This document shows, in pieces, positions 45,201 through 57,985 of a stretch of 64,000 bases of DNA. This DNA comes from Litomosoides sigmodontis. Its lineage: Eukaryota > Nematoda > Chromadorea > Rhabditida > Onchocercidae. The notes under the pieces were generated by a model. The model saw nothing but the letters and a program-made list of their open reading frames with translations, was not told where the DNA came from and did no database searches. Each line of letters starts with the position of its first letter. The stretch's first letter is position 1. Made by a program: the position numbers and the translations under genes. The stretch spans positions 9,467,398 through 9,531,397 of the forward strand of contig OY718808.1 in assembly GCA_963070105.1 (NCBI GenBank), written 5' to 3'.

Positions 45201-48160
45201 TAGTGATAGTGATAGTGATGATGAGCAATGAATGATCTCAATGATTCTGGGAAGAGATGTTCGGAGCGGATGGATGACTTCGAGAAAAGATTTGCTTCGT
45301 CTGGAAATGTCCCAGCGACACTATTCATTTTCAATTCAGGAAGATGCATGAAATGTACGGAAATGGCACTGTTTCAGGAATGTAACGTTCTCTCAGACGA
45401 TTCCTCCTCAGCTCAGATACACGCGACGGTGAATAAATGATAAAGAAGGAATGCGCACCTCGTGCACTTCCACTTCCCCTTGAAGCTTCGAATGAATGGA
45501 GCGTTCAAAAGAATTATTCATCCTGACGGAAAGTTCAACTGGAAATGTCATCGATGTGTAAAACTGTCATTGCCACAGGCAAGCGGAGGCGGAGGGTGCG
45601 CGGAGTGGTAGGAAGAGCAGAAGACGAGGGATAATATTTTAAGTGTGGCTTCATCTCCTCAACAAATTAATTATTTGTGATTCGTCGGCTTCCTTTCCCA
45701 GTCATACTAGCTAATCAATCAACAGGGAAATGAAAACGAGCAAATAAAACAACTAAATTGAATTGATCGAAATAGGCAGACTAAAAATATTAAATGTAAA
45801 ATGCTTGGAAAATTAGGATAAAATTTGAATCATTTAAAGGAAAAAGCAATCAAATCAGCGTATTGGAATCTCAAATCTATGCCATTCAGAAGTATGGATA
45901 TCATCATGCAAAAGTCCGGAGAACTACAAGAAGCATTAAATTTCGTGTGAAGGAAAGAGAAATTGATAGCAATTTGAAAATGAAGATGGAAGAAAGTTGC
46001 AAAAAATTAAAATTTAAATTCCATTTCTCCTCTTCCTCTCCTCCTATTCACCATCTTCGCAGGGATAAGGGAAGTGGCGCATGTTTGTTTCTTCAATTCA
46101 ATCAATGATTTATGTCAAACAAAAAGGCATCTTCTAATAGCATGACATTTTGGAGAATAAGAAAAAAAACTTTGTTAGAAATTGAAACGGAAGAGGAAGA
46201 GAAAAAGCAAAGACTTTAGTATCAAAATTTGTTTAGCTCGAATAACAAAAATTTTTTGTTATAAATTAAAACTTTCTGCAAAGTTTCACATAACTCCTAA
46301 TTTTTAATTTTGACGTAACGTTTTCACGTAACTATACGGTGGACAAATAGAAGTTTGTAATTTGTCATACCAATTTTTTAGCAATAATAAAATGATAAAA
46401 TTATTACTAGTTGAAGGAAACGGATAAATTCTCTTAGTACATACTTAGATGTAATAAAACCTTTTAATGAATCACATCTTAAAGTACAATAGTGCTAATG
46501 CCAATAATGCATTATTATATTTGCAATCATTTTGTTTTTGCTTTCAAATTTCAATTCCCAGTCGTCAATAATTATCTTTAATTAATTTCCAACTTATGTT
46601 GGAAATTTTCTGGCCCTCATCGCTGCAGTCACATCTAGCAAGTAATTGCTTGCAAGGCGATTATTAACAATCACAAAATTTGATTAAATAATTTAAAAGT
46701 CCAAAATGTTTTCACTTGGCTAACTTATAATGGTAAGAGATTATCAGTGATAAGTGATAATTCACTATTATTTCAGAAAACAACTCCAATATTAAAGTTT
46801 TTTTCTAAAAATATGATAACTCTCAACTGCTAGGGTTTCTTTCCTTCCATTTTTTGCGAAGAGAGCCTTGGAGAAATGTTTGTTTCAAATCGATCACTGT
46901 CCCTTGGCCGTTGCGTTCATTCGATAGGTGAAAAAATGAAAGTTATAAATGTTGCAGTGAATTTAAATAAAGTTTCACTCATTCATTCACCCATAGTTTA
47001 TGTTGAAAGGAAAAAGAAGAGCATTTAATGGCGAAGAGATTAAAAATCAGTTAAAACTCATTTCTTTGGAAAGTAACTTTTTAGGGGCGAACGAGTGAAC
47101 GTGGCTTAACTGCGATCAGTGGAATTCTGCCACATCTCACGTGTAAATTTTGAAAAAGTGAAAATCAGTCTCCGAACGTGTAAACTAAAATGTTTCAGTG
47201 AACTGGTGAGACGATCTTACAGATGGAAAATGAGCGAAAGAAGTTGGAATAGCTAATGAATTAAGTTATGCGAAAACATCTTCTATGATGGAAATAGGAA
47301 TATCGATTGATCGCCGAACAACAAAAAGTAGAAAAAGAAAGAAAGAAAGGAAAGTATTTCAGGTCAACGATATTAAGTAAAATTGTTATGGAGAAATGAA
47401 TTGAATGAATTATAAGGTATGAAAATTCTTGATTAAAAGGAAGTGAGGAAAGACTGATTCATAACAACTCTCTCCCTCTCTCCTTCCCTCCCTCCTTCTC
47501 TCCCTCCCTGTTTCTCTCTCTCTCTCTTGTGCTCTCCGACAAACTCAAACAAATCATCACCAGTTGTACGTACGGTTGGAGTGTGATGCCTGGTAGGGTG
47601 GAAAATCAATCAATTCCACTTTTAATTTCAATTAAATTGAACGATACAAATTAAAATTATTTCACTAATTGATTTATGAAATTACTTGTTTCTTTCAGTT
47701 TTTTTCCTTCCATTTACAGATTTTTCATTGAAATAACTGTAACACATTTTTCCCTTTTTTTTTTTTTAAAGTTACAATTAGAAGAAAACTTTTACGAAAG
47801 TATTATCTGCAAGTTAAACGTTTCGGAATTCATCATTGGCAGTCTGCACACTTACGAAAGAATAAAATTATGCGAATCAAAATAAATTGCACTTCTTGCA
47901 TAATTTGAAAAAGGCAAAGTTTCTTGAGCTTTAGGTGAACAAAATATTCAGAGGTGTAATTCCAATTAAATTATAACTTATTGTAATAAAATTCATTTAA
48001 TAAGTTCAAAAATTTTCCACTGTGAACTAGTTAATTGTAACGTGCAGTCGTAAAAACAATAGCAAGTTATTGGAAGAAAAAAAGAAAACTTAAAGATAGT
48101 AAAATTTCCACGTAGCCTTGTCATGAAGATTTCCATGCGTTGCTACTAGACGAATAAGAA
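45201..48160. other. Gene-poor stretch with one GC-richer patch
   Basis: Bases 45228-45640 are GC-richer and partly open on the plus strand (45228-45440, then a second frame with HPDGKFNWKCHRC near 45520-45560), but no acceptor/donor chain links them. The rest is AT-rich. CT-rich low-complexity sequence lies at about 47468-47529, and CTCTCC-type runs may be mobile simple repeats. Nothing else recognised. Confidence 0.4.
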
Positions 48161-48182
48161 TGGGAAAATTAAAAGAATTGAA

Positions 48183-48231
48183 ATTACACCGGACCGTCAC
48201 TTCTTTATGAGAAATGATGACCCGGTGTAAT
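48183..48231. ncRNA. Hairpin, candidate small-RNA precursor
   Basis: ATTACACCGG at the left pairs with CCGGTGTAAT at the right, and pairing continues inward over 11 more positions with three mismatches and one G-T pair, leaving a seven-base loop (TTTATGA). Total about 18 pairs in a 49-base element. It is short for a worm pre-miRNA but much more structured than the AT-rich surroundings. No known mature miRNA sequence recognised. Confidence 0.35.
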
Positions 48232-48830
48232 CCGTTATTACTTATCAGTGGGAAGTGAAAGTTTGGGAAAATTTCTTAAAACTTTGAAAATTGATGGAAG
48301 GGATTATTATCATCATGTTCCGTCTCGTTCCGTTCCGCATAAATTTAACGACATCTGCATTTCCTTTCACTCTAATTTTGTTCTTCCGCTTATATGATTT
48401 TTAAAATTTGAAATTTTCCTACAAATAATTTTATTCATTTTCAGAATGCTATCATATTAGTTGTATTTACTTTTTTATGCAATTTTCGATCATCGAATAG
48501 GGTAAATGCGGATAGACGTAGAAGGGAAAAATGTTGGATTCGAGACAAGCTTTTGTGAATGTGTTGTAAGCACTCCGATTGTATTTCGTTGTTTATCAGA
48601 TGACCGATGCAAACCGGTCGGTGCAACGAGAGTTTTTCATATACCTCTGTGTTGAATAATTAGTTCAATAATATCAATTAACAATTTTAGGAGATGTTTC
48701 GATGCGAGAATTCGTAATAAAATTAATTGTGATGACAAGAAGAATGATAATGGAATCTGAAAGAGTGAAGGAAATTAAGGAATTTGTTAATTTAATAAGT
48801 TGAAGTAAACATGAATTGGTTCATGACCGA

Positions 48831-48852
48831 TCGATCGATCGATCGATCGATC
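48831..48852. repeat. (GATC)n microsatellite
   Basis: Five to six uninterrupted GATC units, a self-complementary tetranucleotide repeat, at the left edge of a GC-richer island. Confidence 0.9.
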
Positions 48853-48959
48853 TTGCCTTTTCCTGCATTGTGTGACGCAATCGACCGACAACGATCAATC
48901 GATCATATCATCGAGCTCTTCTCGGTTGCTACCATTAAATTCGCTCATTTAACAGTGCT

Positions 48960-49718
48960 AATCCTTGATGCGTTGCTTATCCCTTGTTACAGTTGCCATC
49001 GGCCAGTTGGAGTTCACACAGTCATCTGAGCTTAATGCTATTAGCTTGATTTTGGCTCGGAAAAAGCTGGCACAATTCGATCAAGTACTTCGCCCTCGTA
49101 CTACGGTAATTTCACTCAACCGCAGCCGTTCCCTCAACGAAACGTTCACTCAGTTGTATTTGCGTTGTCACGACCGGTCGAAGATGTCAAATAAGAGTTG
49201 CTGAAGAGGTGAAAGCAAAAATTGAGTAACTTCTCAACGAATTTAGGGACTGACACGCTGGCACGGAAGAAGTCAGCCAGAAGTGGTTAGCATTACATCC
49301 GGAATATCCCCACCGGACAATAAAGGAAAGATGAAGAGGAGAAGTTCGCCGAGGTGGTCCACGGTACCAAAGGTATTTGAAGGCTAATTAGTTCAATTCA
49401 GTCGTCAGATTTAATTACGTCGAAGCAATCAAGTCGGAACTGCGTGAAATTCAAAAGCTAGAAGATCATGAGCATTTTATGAATAACAAGGAGCATTTGA
49501 TACAATCAGTGTATACCACATTAATCCAACGCTCGAACATCGAATGGAATGTCTATGAAAAATTAGTGAATGTTTTGAAGCGGGTCATGCACAGCAAAGG
49601 AAATTTAAGGAAGTCCACTGAAATAGCGGGCGAGGAATTAAATTCCAACCAAGACGGATCCGAGACGCATTTCACGCAAGGAAATTACCATGGTGAATGC
49701 AAGTTATCCACATATTGA
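48960..49718 (+). pseudogene. Coding-like island, possible decayed retroelement gag
   Basis: About 750 bases GC-richer than the flanks. Successive plus-strand frames read as plausible protein: IGQLEFTQSSELNAISLILA (about 49000-49060); RWHGRSQPEVVSITSGISPP (about 49260-49320) ending in a donor-like AAG before GTATTT; and, in a different frame, YVEAIKSELREIQKLEDHEH to about 49718 with NNKEHLIQSVYTTLIQR and EWNVYEKLVNVLKR. The segments cannot be joined by introns of workable length (the gap near 49373 is under 20 bases), which argues for frameshift decay. The charged helical style with an SNIEWN-type motif is loosely like the gag N-terminus of BEL/Pao retroelements; this is a guess. It could instead be an undescribed gene with unusual splicing. 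Confidence 0.3.
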
Positions 49719-50009
49719 ACAGAACGCTCTAGCGCTCTTCGATGTCAGCTCGCCACTCTCTTAAATTTAGCGAGCTGACTGAAACTTGAAGAACGAGACG
49801 AAACATCGAGGAATTGAGCTTTGCTAGTTGATAGCTATTGAAAATGTTTTGCACACCTTAGACGGACGTTGTTAGTGATACTTCTAGTCAATTTAAAATC
49901 ACTTAATTTAAATTATGCACTCTTCAGAAATGCATATCTATCACACAGATATTTATTCATTACTATTTGTTGCAAATTTTTAACGTAGCTGTGAGTTAAA
50001 ATCAAGAAG

Positions 50010-50047
50010 AAAAAGAATTCTTTAAATGAAAAAGAATTCTTTAAATG
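50010..50047. repeat. Short tandem duplication, 2 x 19 bp
   Basis: Two adjacent copies of GAAAAAGAATTCTTTAAAT. Each copy contains the palindrome AAAGAATTCTTT. Confidence 0.85.
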
Positions 50048-50242
50048 ATATCTAAACTGTGTCCTTTTTAAGTTTTTTTAGTTGTTAATTAATTGGTTTG
50101 AAGTATTGTTAAATTTATTAGCAAAATTGTTTCCTGTCGCAGCGTGATCAACATAGCAACAAGACAAAAGGCAAACAAATTTTAAAAAAAAATCACGTCA
50201 GACCTATTTTTCCTAGAAGGTGCAATAAAAATAAGATTCAAT

Positions 50243-50325
50243 AAAAAATTATTGCATCTTATTGAGCAAAATCTTCTCCAAAAAATTGGAGAAAATTATG
50301 CTCGATAAGATGCAATAATTTTTTT
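50243..50325. ncRNA. Long near-perfect hairpin, candidate small-RNA precursor or MITE
   Basis: The left arm contains TTATTGCATCTTATTGAGCA and the right arm contains TGCTCGATAAGATGCAATAA. Arms of about 39 bases pair with only two mismatches and one G-T pair, closing on a three-base loop next to CTCCAA/TTGGAG. Such a perfect stem is rare by chance. It could be a pre-miRNA, an endo-siRNA source or a foldback (MITE-type) element. No target-site duplication is obvious. Confidence 0.5.
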
Positions 50326-50329
50326 GCTT

Positions 50330-53060
50330 AAAAAATTTGAAAATAAATCTTTAAACTTACAGATTGATAAGTTAAATTTATGTGAAACTTTAAATTAAAT
50401 GTAAAGCCAAGGAAAATAATGAAAAGCATTAATTGTCTATAAAATTCGCTCCCATCACTGAATCACTATTATCCATTGCTTCATAATCTAAATTGTTCCA
50501 AGCTAATTTTAAAGAAAAAAATGAATAAAAGTAAGGCGGTAATTTATGAAAAAGTAATTGCGATTAATCATAGGGTAAAGAAAGATAAGTAAATTAAATC
50601 AAAGGAAGAATTTCGATTAATATATTGTAAAAAACAATTGGCTACATGTTTATCTTCAAAAAAATTCAAATTAATAAATACTGCCACATTTCGAGAAGTA
50701 ACAATTAAATCTTTCCACTCAATGTCAAATGATTAAAAAGCACCATACTATTAATGAATTTTATTATTTGAAAATTTAGTTCACTTAATTCGATAATTTT
50801 CTACAGCTAACTAAAATCTTTTATTAAAAAAAAAATTGGTGAAATACCAACTTTCATAGTATTCCATTAGCAGGTGAAATCGTTTAGTTCGTATTGACGC
50901 GTTCGGATCAGTGTCTTCGTTGATAAGATAACTATCAGTAGGATCGGTAACGAGCGAAACGCTTGCTTGTGAGATTGAAATTAGCGTTTTGAAATTAGCC
51001 AGTAACTTTTTCATTACAATGATGGCGAGAATTGATTGTTAAATCTCGAAATTTACACGAATAATGCGAATTTCATTCACGATTTTACGCTAAATTGTTA
51101 AATTCTTGAAAAAAGAGAACGACAAATAGGCTATCTTTGGTATCGAAAAAATTCAAACAATGATATTTGTGATAATTTCTTCATAGGGCGAGAAAGCTGT
51201 AATATATTCAATTTATCGTTGTATTTAATTAAATTGGCAAAATAATGGATTTTACAATAGTTGAAATAAATGAGAAGAATAGCTTTGCACTGGTTTTTAA
51301 TTAATTTCAAGTAATTTCCTTTATCGAACTGTCTTCAAGAAATTCGGGAAATGGAATGATAAGAGAGTGCTCAACTATTTGATGATCATTTGCCATTTAA
51401 AAAAATATTTCAATCACAAATTTCAATTAAATCGATTGATCCAACTGCGTTCGTAGTAGGCCGAAATCACTAATCACTAACCAACTATGTTTAATTTAAT
51501 TCTCAATTAATTCATGCCAAAATAGTGATATAATTTGGAGATTCAGACAGGTAAATGATTTACTTACGCAATAATTTACAACGCAAGCGCATCCGGAATA
51601 TTGCTCTCCGAACTGCGATACCGGTTGACTGCCCAATACTACGTGAAAGGGAATGGATTATTGATGAAAATTTTGGAAATATGAAAGATTTGATAACAGC
51701 CTAACTTATGCACCGATTGCGTGACGACGAATGATTCTTTCGGACCAAATCCCTAGTATTTCCATTTATTTGAGGATTCCACCGCGGCACACCTTCCGGT
51801 TTTAGCTTTCAAATTCCCTCTTTAATCACTAAAAACGGTGGTTACCTTTTTTTTAATTCGAACAAAGCTACTTCATTACCTGACATTAAAGACGAATGAC
51901 AATAAATGTAAATGTGTGATGAATTAATTCAATTTCACAAGCAGATTAATGATTGGTGATGATAATCCATTTGTCAACAATATTGGAAGCTTTTCCAGAA
52001 AGTTTGTTATCATTAAATTCATCGATCAGTGATGCTTGCGTGGCAGAGAAGTTAGGGCAGCGAGTTCTAACGTGTGGTGGAAATCATTTCTATGCCAACG
52101 ATTAATTCATTTCATTGTGAATTTTTCTTCGCAAACTTCATCAATTCCACATCGATTAATTATTCTTAAGCACTTCACTATTCTTGTAAGTTAAATAATT
52201 TTAATATAAAATGTAAGAAGTTCATCGAACATTTTTAATTAGTTGTTTTCTAAATATCTCATCAAGTTTTTTTGGAGTACTTAAAGTAGACGTTTTACAG
52301 TTTTCAGTAAAAGTAGACGAATTGGAAGAGCTAATTGGAGCACTCATCACACTTATCGAAATGATTTACAATTGTTATCCTAAAATGCTTTTAAAAACAC
52401 TAAAAGGGACAATTAGGGAATAGAATTTGAAATTTGAACTGATAATTCAGTCTGACTAGTACCCTTATCACTGATTTGATAAACTCCTCGTTGCACTTCA
52501 GATGGTGAATCAATCACGTCCGGCCTTGAATCAGTCACGTCAGGCCTCTGTGATTAGGCACAAACAATTGAAGTTGAAACTTTATGCGACCACTGATAAA
52601 AATTAACATTTGTCAGTGAAAATAGCAACAGTTACATTAATAACAACATTGGCAATGTTACTTAGTAGTAATGCAGTAAAGTTACGTGAAAAGCAAAGTT
52701 AAAATTGCCTAACGTAGAGGTGAATCATTTCAGGTTAGCAATAACTGCATAGCCAAATTACCAAAATCATTCGACAAGTTTGTTTCCTCTTTGGCAAATA
52801 AATTTACTGATGTGGGAGGAAATTTTTGTTGCTTAACGTGATTGACGGCGTCAAAATTGACGTGAACCGATGGATTTTAAAGTGTTAGATAATATGCTTA
52901 TTTTAGATGTAAATGAAATTTCGAATAAAAAATATTAAGATTTTCACGCAAAATTTGCGTGAATTGAAGCGACAAGTGAGCTACACACCTACACAACAAG
53001 TGAGCTTTTACATTGCTAAATAAGTCACATTTTCGCAACATTTCTTAGCAACCGTTCACT
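50330..53060. other. Gene-poor stretch with isolated exon-like pieces
   Basis: Minus-strand pieces with splice-like borders: 50837-50980 (reads TDPTDSYLINEDTDPNASIR) and 51567-51640 (reads GSQPVSQFGEQYSGCACVV, followed by a perfect GTAAGTAAA donor). The latter also fits in phase after a piece at 53830-53950. The opposite strand is open across 51555-51705 too, so coding direction is unclear. Tandem 21-bp units lie at 52506-52547. Nothing firm. Confidence 0.3.
52506..52547. repeat. Tandem 21-bp repeat, two copies
   Basis: TGAATCAATCACGTCCGGCCT followed directly by a copy with two changes (A to G at position 8, C to A at position 16). Each copy contains TCACGTC, a CRE/E-box-like core. Isolated in AT-rich DNA. 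Confidence 0.8.
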
Positions 53061-53072
53061 CCACGATGAATC

Positions 53073-53090
53073 ATGTGTATGTATGTGTGT

Positions 53091-53133
<43 letters not shown>

Positions 53134-53163
53134 TGTGTGTGTGGGTGTGTGTGGGTGTGTGTG
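53073..53163. repeat. (GT)n microsatellite
   Basis: About 90 bases of GT/TG repeat with a few GGG and TATG interruptions. The His/Thr open frame on the minus strand here is an artefact. Confidence 0.95.
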
Positions 53164-56100
53164 TCAAACTTGTGCGAAAAAAGTGAAAAAAAGGCGAAAA
53201 AATCTATTATCGAATATTTGCTAGCAATATTGCGCCATTTCTCAGCGCACACTTAACAAATTTATCGTAATGATAAATTACTATTTCTTCGAATTAAAAA
53301 TTTTTTTAAGAGCAAAGAGAAAACGAAATTGGAATGGAAAGAAGAAGCAGGCAATTTCGACGAGCGCATTAATCACTGTTTACATTTAAATTTTCAAATT
53401 CTTAGAACGAATATATCAAAAATTATTGCAAGCAATATGATTATTGCTGAAATTTCCTTGACGCTAATATGCAAATTTGTATCCTCAAAGGCTATCAGAA
53501 ATAAGGCACTAATAGTTGAAAGTTGAAAAATGCTGATGCACGTAAAAGGTCAAAGGTCAACCGTGCCATTTTGTTGAAAATTCAAGTTTTTGTTTAAATA
53601 AACATTTTTTTTCACATGGTTCTCAAGCTATTGTTGAAAATATGCCAATGCATAATAATATGCAAGCTTTAATCTGATGCGTCTTTGCCTAACTTAACAA
53701 GCTGCAATGGTATTCTTCAGCAGACAAGAGAGAGAGAGAGAGAGAGGGAGAGAGGATGAATGAGTGAAGAAAGAGGAAAGAAGAGGCTCTCTTTCAAATT
53801 TCAAATTTAGTTAGCGCTTAATAAACTTACCAGCCAAGAGGAAGGCGGAGAAGTGATGAATGAAATAAAATTGCTTCTTGTTCCGCCCAGATAGTGCCAA
53901 TTCTTGGCCTACTTGCTTTCGACGGCCAAATCGCATTGCGATGCAATTTTCTCCTAAAAGCTTAGATTAGCATAAATCGATAAAGCTTATTCCTTCTTAT
54001 CCATTGTGCCTAATGAAACACTTCTCTATCGCTTCCTGTTGCTTTTTACAGGTAAAAAATTAGACAATAAGTGTCAGCTAGTGCTGTATGCACGAAGCAA
54101 TAAGTGAAGTAGTAGTTTTATAAGTATTAATTTTATGAGCAAATCATAAAATTTCTAGCAACAATTTTAGATACGAATTTTATTGTTATTGAAACTTAAA
54201 TAAGCGACATTAGTAATATCATTGAAAATTATGATTTCTCAAAAAAAAGAAGGAGGAGGAGAAGGAGGGGGAGGAGAAATTTTGACCTTTTATTTTTGTA
54301 AGTTCATTGCACGAACTTTCTTCCAACCACTGAAATTATATTTCACTTCAACGAATAAAAAACTGCGTTTTTTTCCCGAGCAAATTAAATAGTAAAGACA
54401 AATGGTAAAGAGAATTTGAAAATTTTTATTAAATTGTGAAAATTAGAACTAGTTACTACTCTTAACAGAGATATTTGCATTAAACGATTCGATGCAAATT
54501 CTCTGTCACTGAAAATTACCGGTTTCATTGGAAAAAAGCTTTTCTTTTTATTACTGAACGAATGGAAAAGAGGCGAAAAATTTCCTTGTCTTTCGTACAA
54601 AAAAAATTTGTGCCTTTTAACTGAAAAGCTATTTTAAGAGCTTTCCAAACAAAAAAAAATTTCTTTGTTACAAAAATTTCCATCGTTCTTGCTAATTTCA
54701 AAAATAGTTCTTCAAAAGCATCAACTTTTCCTCATTTCTTATTTATTAGCATACAATAGGAATTTTAATCTTTTCAAAATTACTACTATAAATTCAATTG
54801 TAATGCATCAATTTCTGAGCATTCAAACCCTCTCCTCTCCTTCTCTTTCCTCAACTAATCGAGAAGGGTCCGTAATGAATTTGTAAAAATTGAAAAAAGA
54901 AGATAACGGAAAGTTTATTTTGCTAAATTGTGATTGAAGTGAATTTTCTTCCACAGCCAAATTAAAAGTTGAAGGAGAATTTTGTGGTGGGATAGCGTGG
55001 AATGAATAAATGGTGGAAGTCGAATTACTACAAAAGAAAACGGTCGGTTGGTTATATTTATGATAATTGATCGATTCGTACTTTCACTGTCACCTACCGC
55101 TTCCCTTAATTCATTAAAAAAAGAAGGTAATATCAGCGGAAATGTCCGCTGTTATTTTGCATCAAAGCATTCAACAAGATATTTCAGTAAAAAAAAAGTT
55201 AACATTAATGCATTTACGAAATATTATGTGCATGGGATTTCATCATACTTCACACTGATAAAATAATTTGCATGAAATGAAATTACTATTTATTCGAAAT
55301 TGATAAAATGAGACACAGGAAATTTCCACACGTTTATATGAGAACGCTTATGATAGGTGTATATTTGGAAAATCCTTACGTACTTGAATTAATAACTGAA
55401 ATGCTCATTTGCATTTGGAGTAATTGCGCGTCGCATTGAACTATTAGCATTTCTGCTTCTGTTGTTGCTCATTCATCTTTCCGTTGGGCGTAATTTAGGT
55501 TAGCTGGTAGCTAGCACTTCGTTTTAATGAGGCAATCACTTTCCCCAATTATACGATAACTTTTTAGTGTTATTTAACATTTTTTGTTTTCCAAGCAAAA
55601 GACTACAAAATTGCATATTTCTTCTTACCGGTAATCTTCCTATTTTTCACTGTATTATCCCATAATTTTTATTTTCGTGCAATTTCATTTGATTTGGTTC
55701 CGTTTGAATTTAGCCCTAAGCGAAATGATAGTTATTTTGTTGAGTTAGTGTTGTAGCCCTTAAGTTTTGGCTTAATTCAGTATCGATGTCGTAGGTTGTT
55801 TTATCATTGTGAATTCTGAAAAGTGTTACTGGTCATCTTCACGCTCAATATTACGCTAGCATTCACGCCGATGTGAAGCGATTGATAGTTGAGGGAAATT
55901 ATGCTATTAGCACTAATTAATTATGCGACGATAACTTAACAATCACAGAATTTGATAAATATAGCTTTAAGGAATGGGAAAAAGTGAGGAATTTCTGGCC
56001 GATTGATCGTTCACATGGAAGCTTTATTTTTTTATCGATGAAAATATCGCAAATGTGCTAACTAACACAAGCAAACGCTTAACGCTTGCAAGTAAAACGC

Positions 56101-57930
56101 CGTCAATTACAGTAATGAAGGATTTCGAGTAAATAGCCTTTTCACAAATCATAAATTAAATCGCTCACTTAACATTTTAGATCTTCGCTGCACTTCAGTA
56201 CTTGACACTTTTCTACATATCGAATTCTTTTATAATCGCAAAAAGCATGCATGTATTACAATCATTATTAAATTGAAATTCGCTTTAATTGGAAATGAAC
56301 ACAAAGAAGTATTTAAGTAATATCTGCCGTTAATTAAGCAGTCGTTTGCATGGCGAAGTGTCGTAGATTTACTTCCGTCCTTTAGCTCACTTTAAGTGCA
56401 TAGATAAGTGGAAGTTATTTGTGTGAGAGCGAAGGTATGCATCATTTGTTTTTGTTTTACTCGGGCTTTTAACTCATACAACGTATACCTTAAATTTTAC
56501 TAATTTCCCGGTCTCTTAAAAATGAAACTAATCGATGAGTCGAAGGTTTGCCAATAGTTGCAACACGAAATGAATTATTTAGAGCACTGTTTTCGAATTA
56601 CTATTTCCCCATGAATTTCCCAGTTTGACACTTACAGAAATTAGCATTGTTTAGAGAAAATGAATAATTTTGCAGGAAGATATTAATACTAAACAGATAA
56701 ATATCTTAGTCCGGTGAATTAATGAACCACTTAATCTGCTCTCTTTTTGCTTATTTTCAATTGTGAAATAAATTATAAATTACTTACTTATTATGGTACC
56801 GTAATTAGAGTACTCTTAATTGTAGCACTGTAATTATGAACTTAGTTGCAATTTCGGCGCAACACATTATACTTTGAAACTTATAAAAGCATTAAATATT
56901 TTACTAAATTGTTTACGTATTCTTAATTGACGCGTCGCATCTCTCATGCAAAGAAATGGGAAAAGGAAGAAAATATAATAAGCAAGGGAAGTGAAATTTA
57001 TGGATCAAACTCTTTCGTGTAACATTCTAGCCACAATAATTAATAATGACAACAATAATACCAGTAATACTAAGAATAATGACAACAATAGTGATAATGA
57101 ATAATTTACTCTTATATATCGATGCTGTGAGTGTGATAGATAGGATGAGAATGATTCTAAAAATAGACAACTTATCTGAAAAAAGAAATATTCGAATTAT
57201 AATTTGATGTGCAAATGAAATAAATCATTGTATTCGATAGGAATTGCTCAAACACAAATATTCATTATTTATTGGTGCAGAGAATTAGTACCTGAAATGG
57301 CCCACACATATATATAAATATGTGTGGGTGTGTGTATGTTACTGCATTTTACGATTTGCTAATATCATTTCATTTCTGGTACTTCACCACCCGACCAGAC
57401 CGACCCGACCGACCCCACCCGACTGTTCCTGAAGCGTTATGAGAAAAATTCCTGGCAATATTTTTATTCAATTTCGAATTAATTGAAGGATTGCGGTTTA
57501 CTGAGATAGCATAATTGATGGGATGTGTTGTAGCTCAGGTAGGTAATTGAAAGCTATAATCGGCGAGTGTGTTTGAGCACCCGTTGGGCTCGAATTTCCA
57601 TAAAACACATGCAACTCCTAAATTTCTACTTAATAAGACTTTCTTCTCTTCTGTTTGTCTCAAATTTAAGCGCTTTCCTTGTGCTGATTTTTGTTCAAAC
57701 AACAAAAAAAGGAAACTGTTCTTTCTTTTGTATTTTTTGATTATAACAGGGAAAAAGAGAGAAAGGGAGAAAAAGAGAGAGAGAGAGGGGGAGGGAGGGG
57801 AGAGATACAAAAGAATTGCGGTGGGTAAGCAAAAAAACGCGAAGTTGAGTAGAGAAATAATTCTGGAATAGGTCGGATCATCTCAATTATCCATTCATTA
57901 CTTAGTCTTAGCATGTTAATGAATAAAACA
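53164..57930. other. Gene-poor stretch
   Basis: No supported genes. A (GA)n run at about 53727-53752. Bases 53830-53950 (minus) have an acceptor-like CTTTTAG, an ATG reading MRFGRRKQVGQELALSGRNK and a perfect GTAAGT donor, a possible isolated first exon. GGAGGAGG-type sequence at about 54251-54275; CCGAC-rich patch at about 57387-57423; GA-rich sequence at 57750-57805. Otherwise AT-rich. Confidence 0.4.
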
Positions 57931-57938
57931 CACACACA

Positions 57939-57978
<40 letters not shown>

Positions 57979-57985
57979 CATGCAC
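57931..57985. repeat. (CA)n microsatellite
   Basis: About 50 bases of CA dinucleotides with a few G interruptions. Confidence 0.95.

Noticed and set aside
53025..53252. His/Thr-repeat protein on the minus strand
   Set aside because: Translation of the (GT)n microsatellite.
57387..57423. CCGAC-type repeats considered as telomere-like or satellite DNA
   Set aside because: Only a few irregular units; does not match the nematode TTAGGC telomere repeat.
57741..57977. Cys/Val-repeat protein on the minus strand
   Set aside because: Translation of the (CA)n microsatellite.
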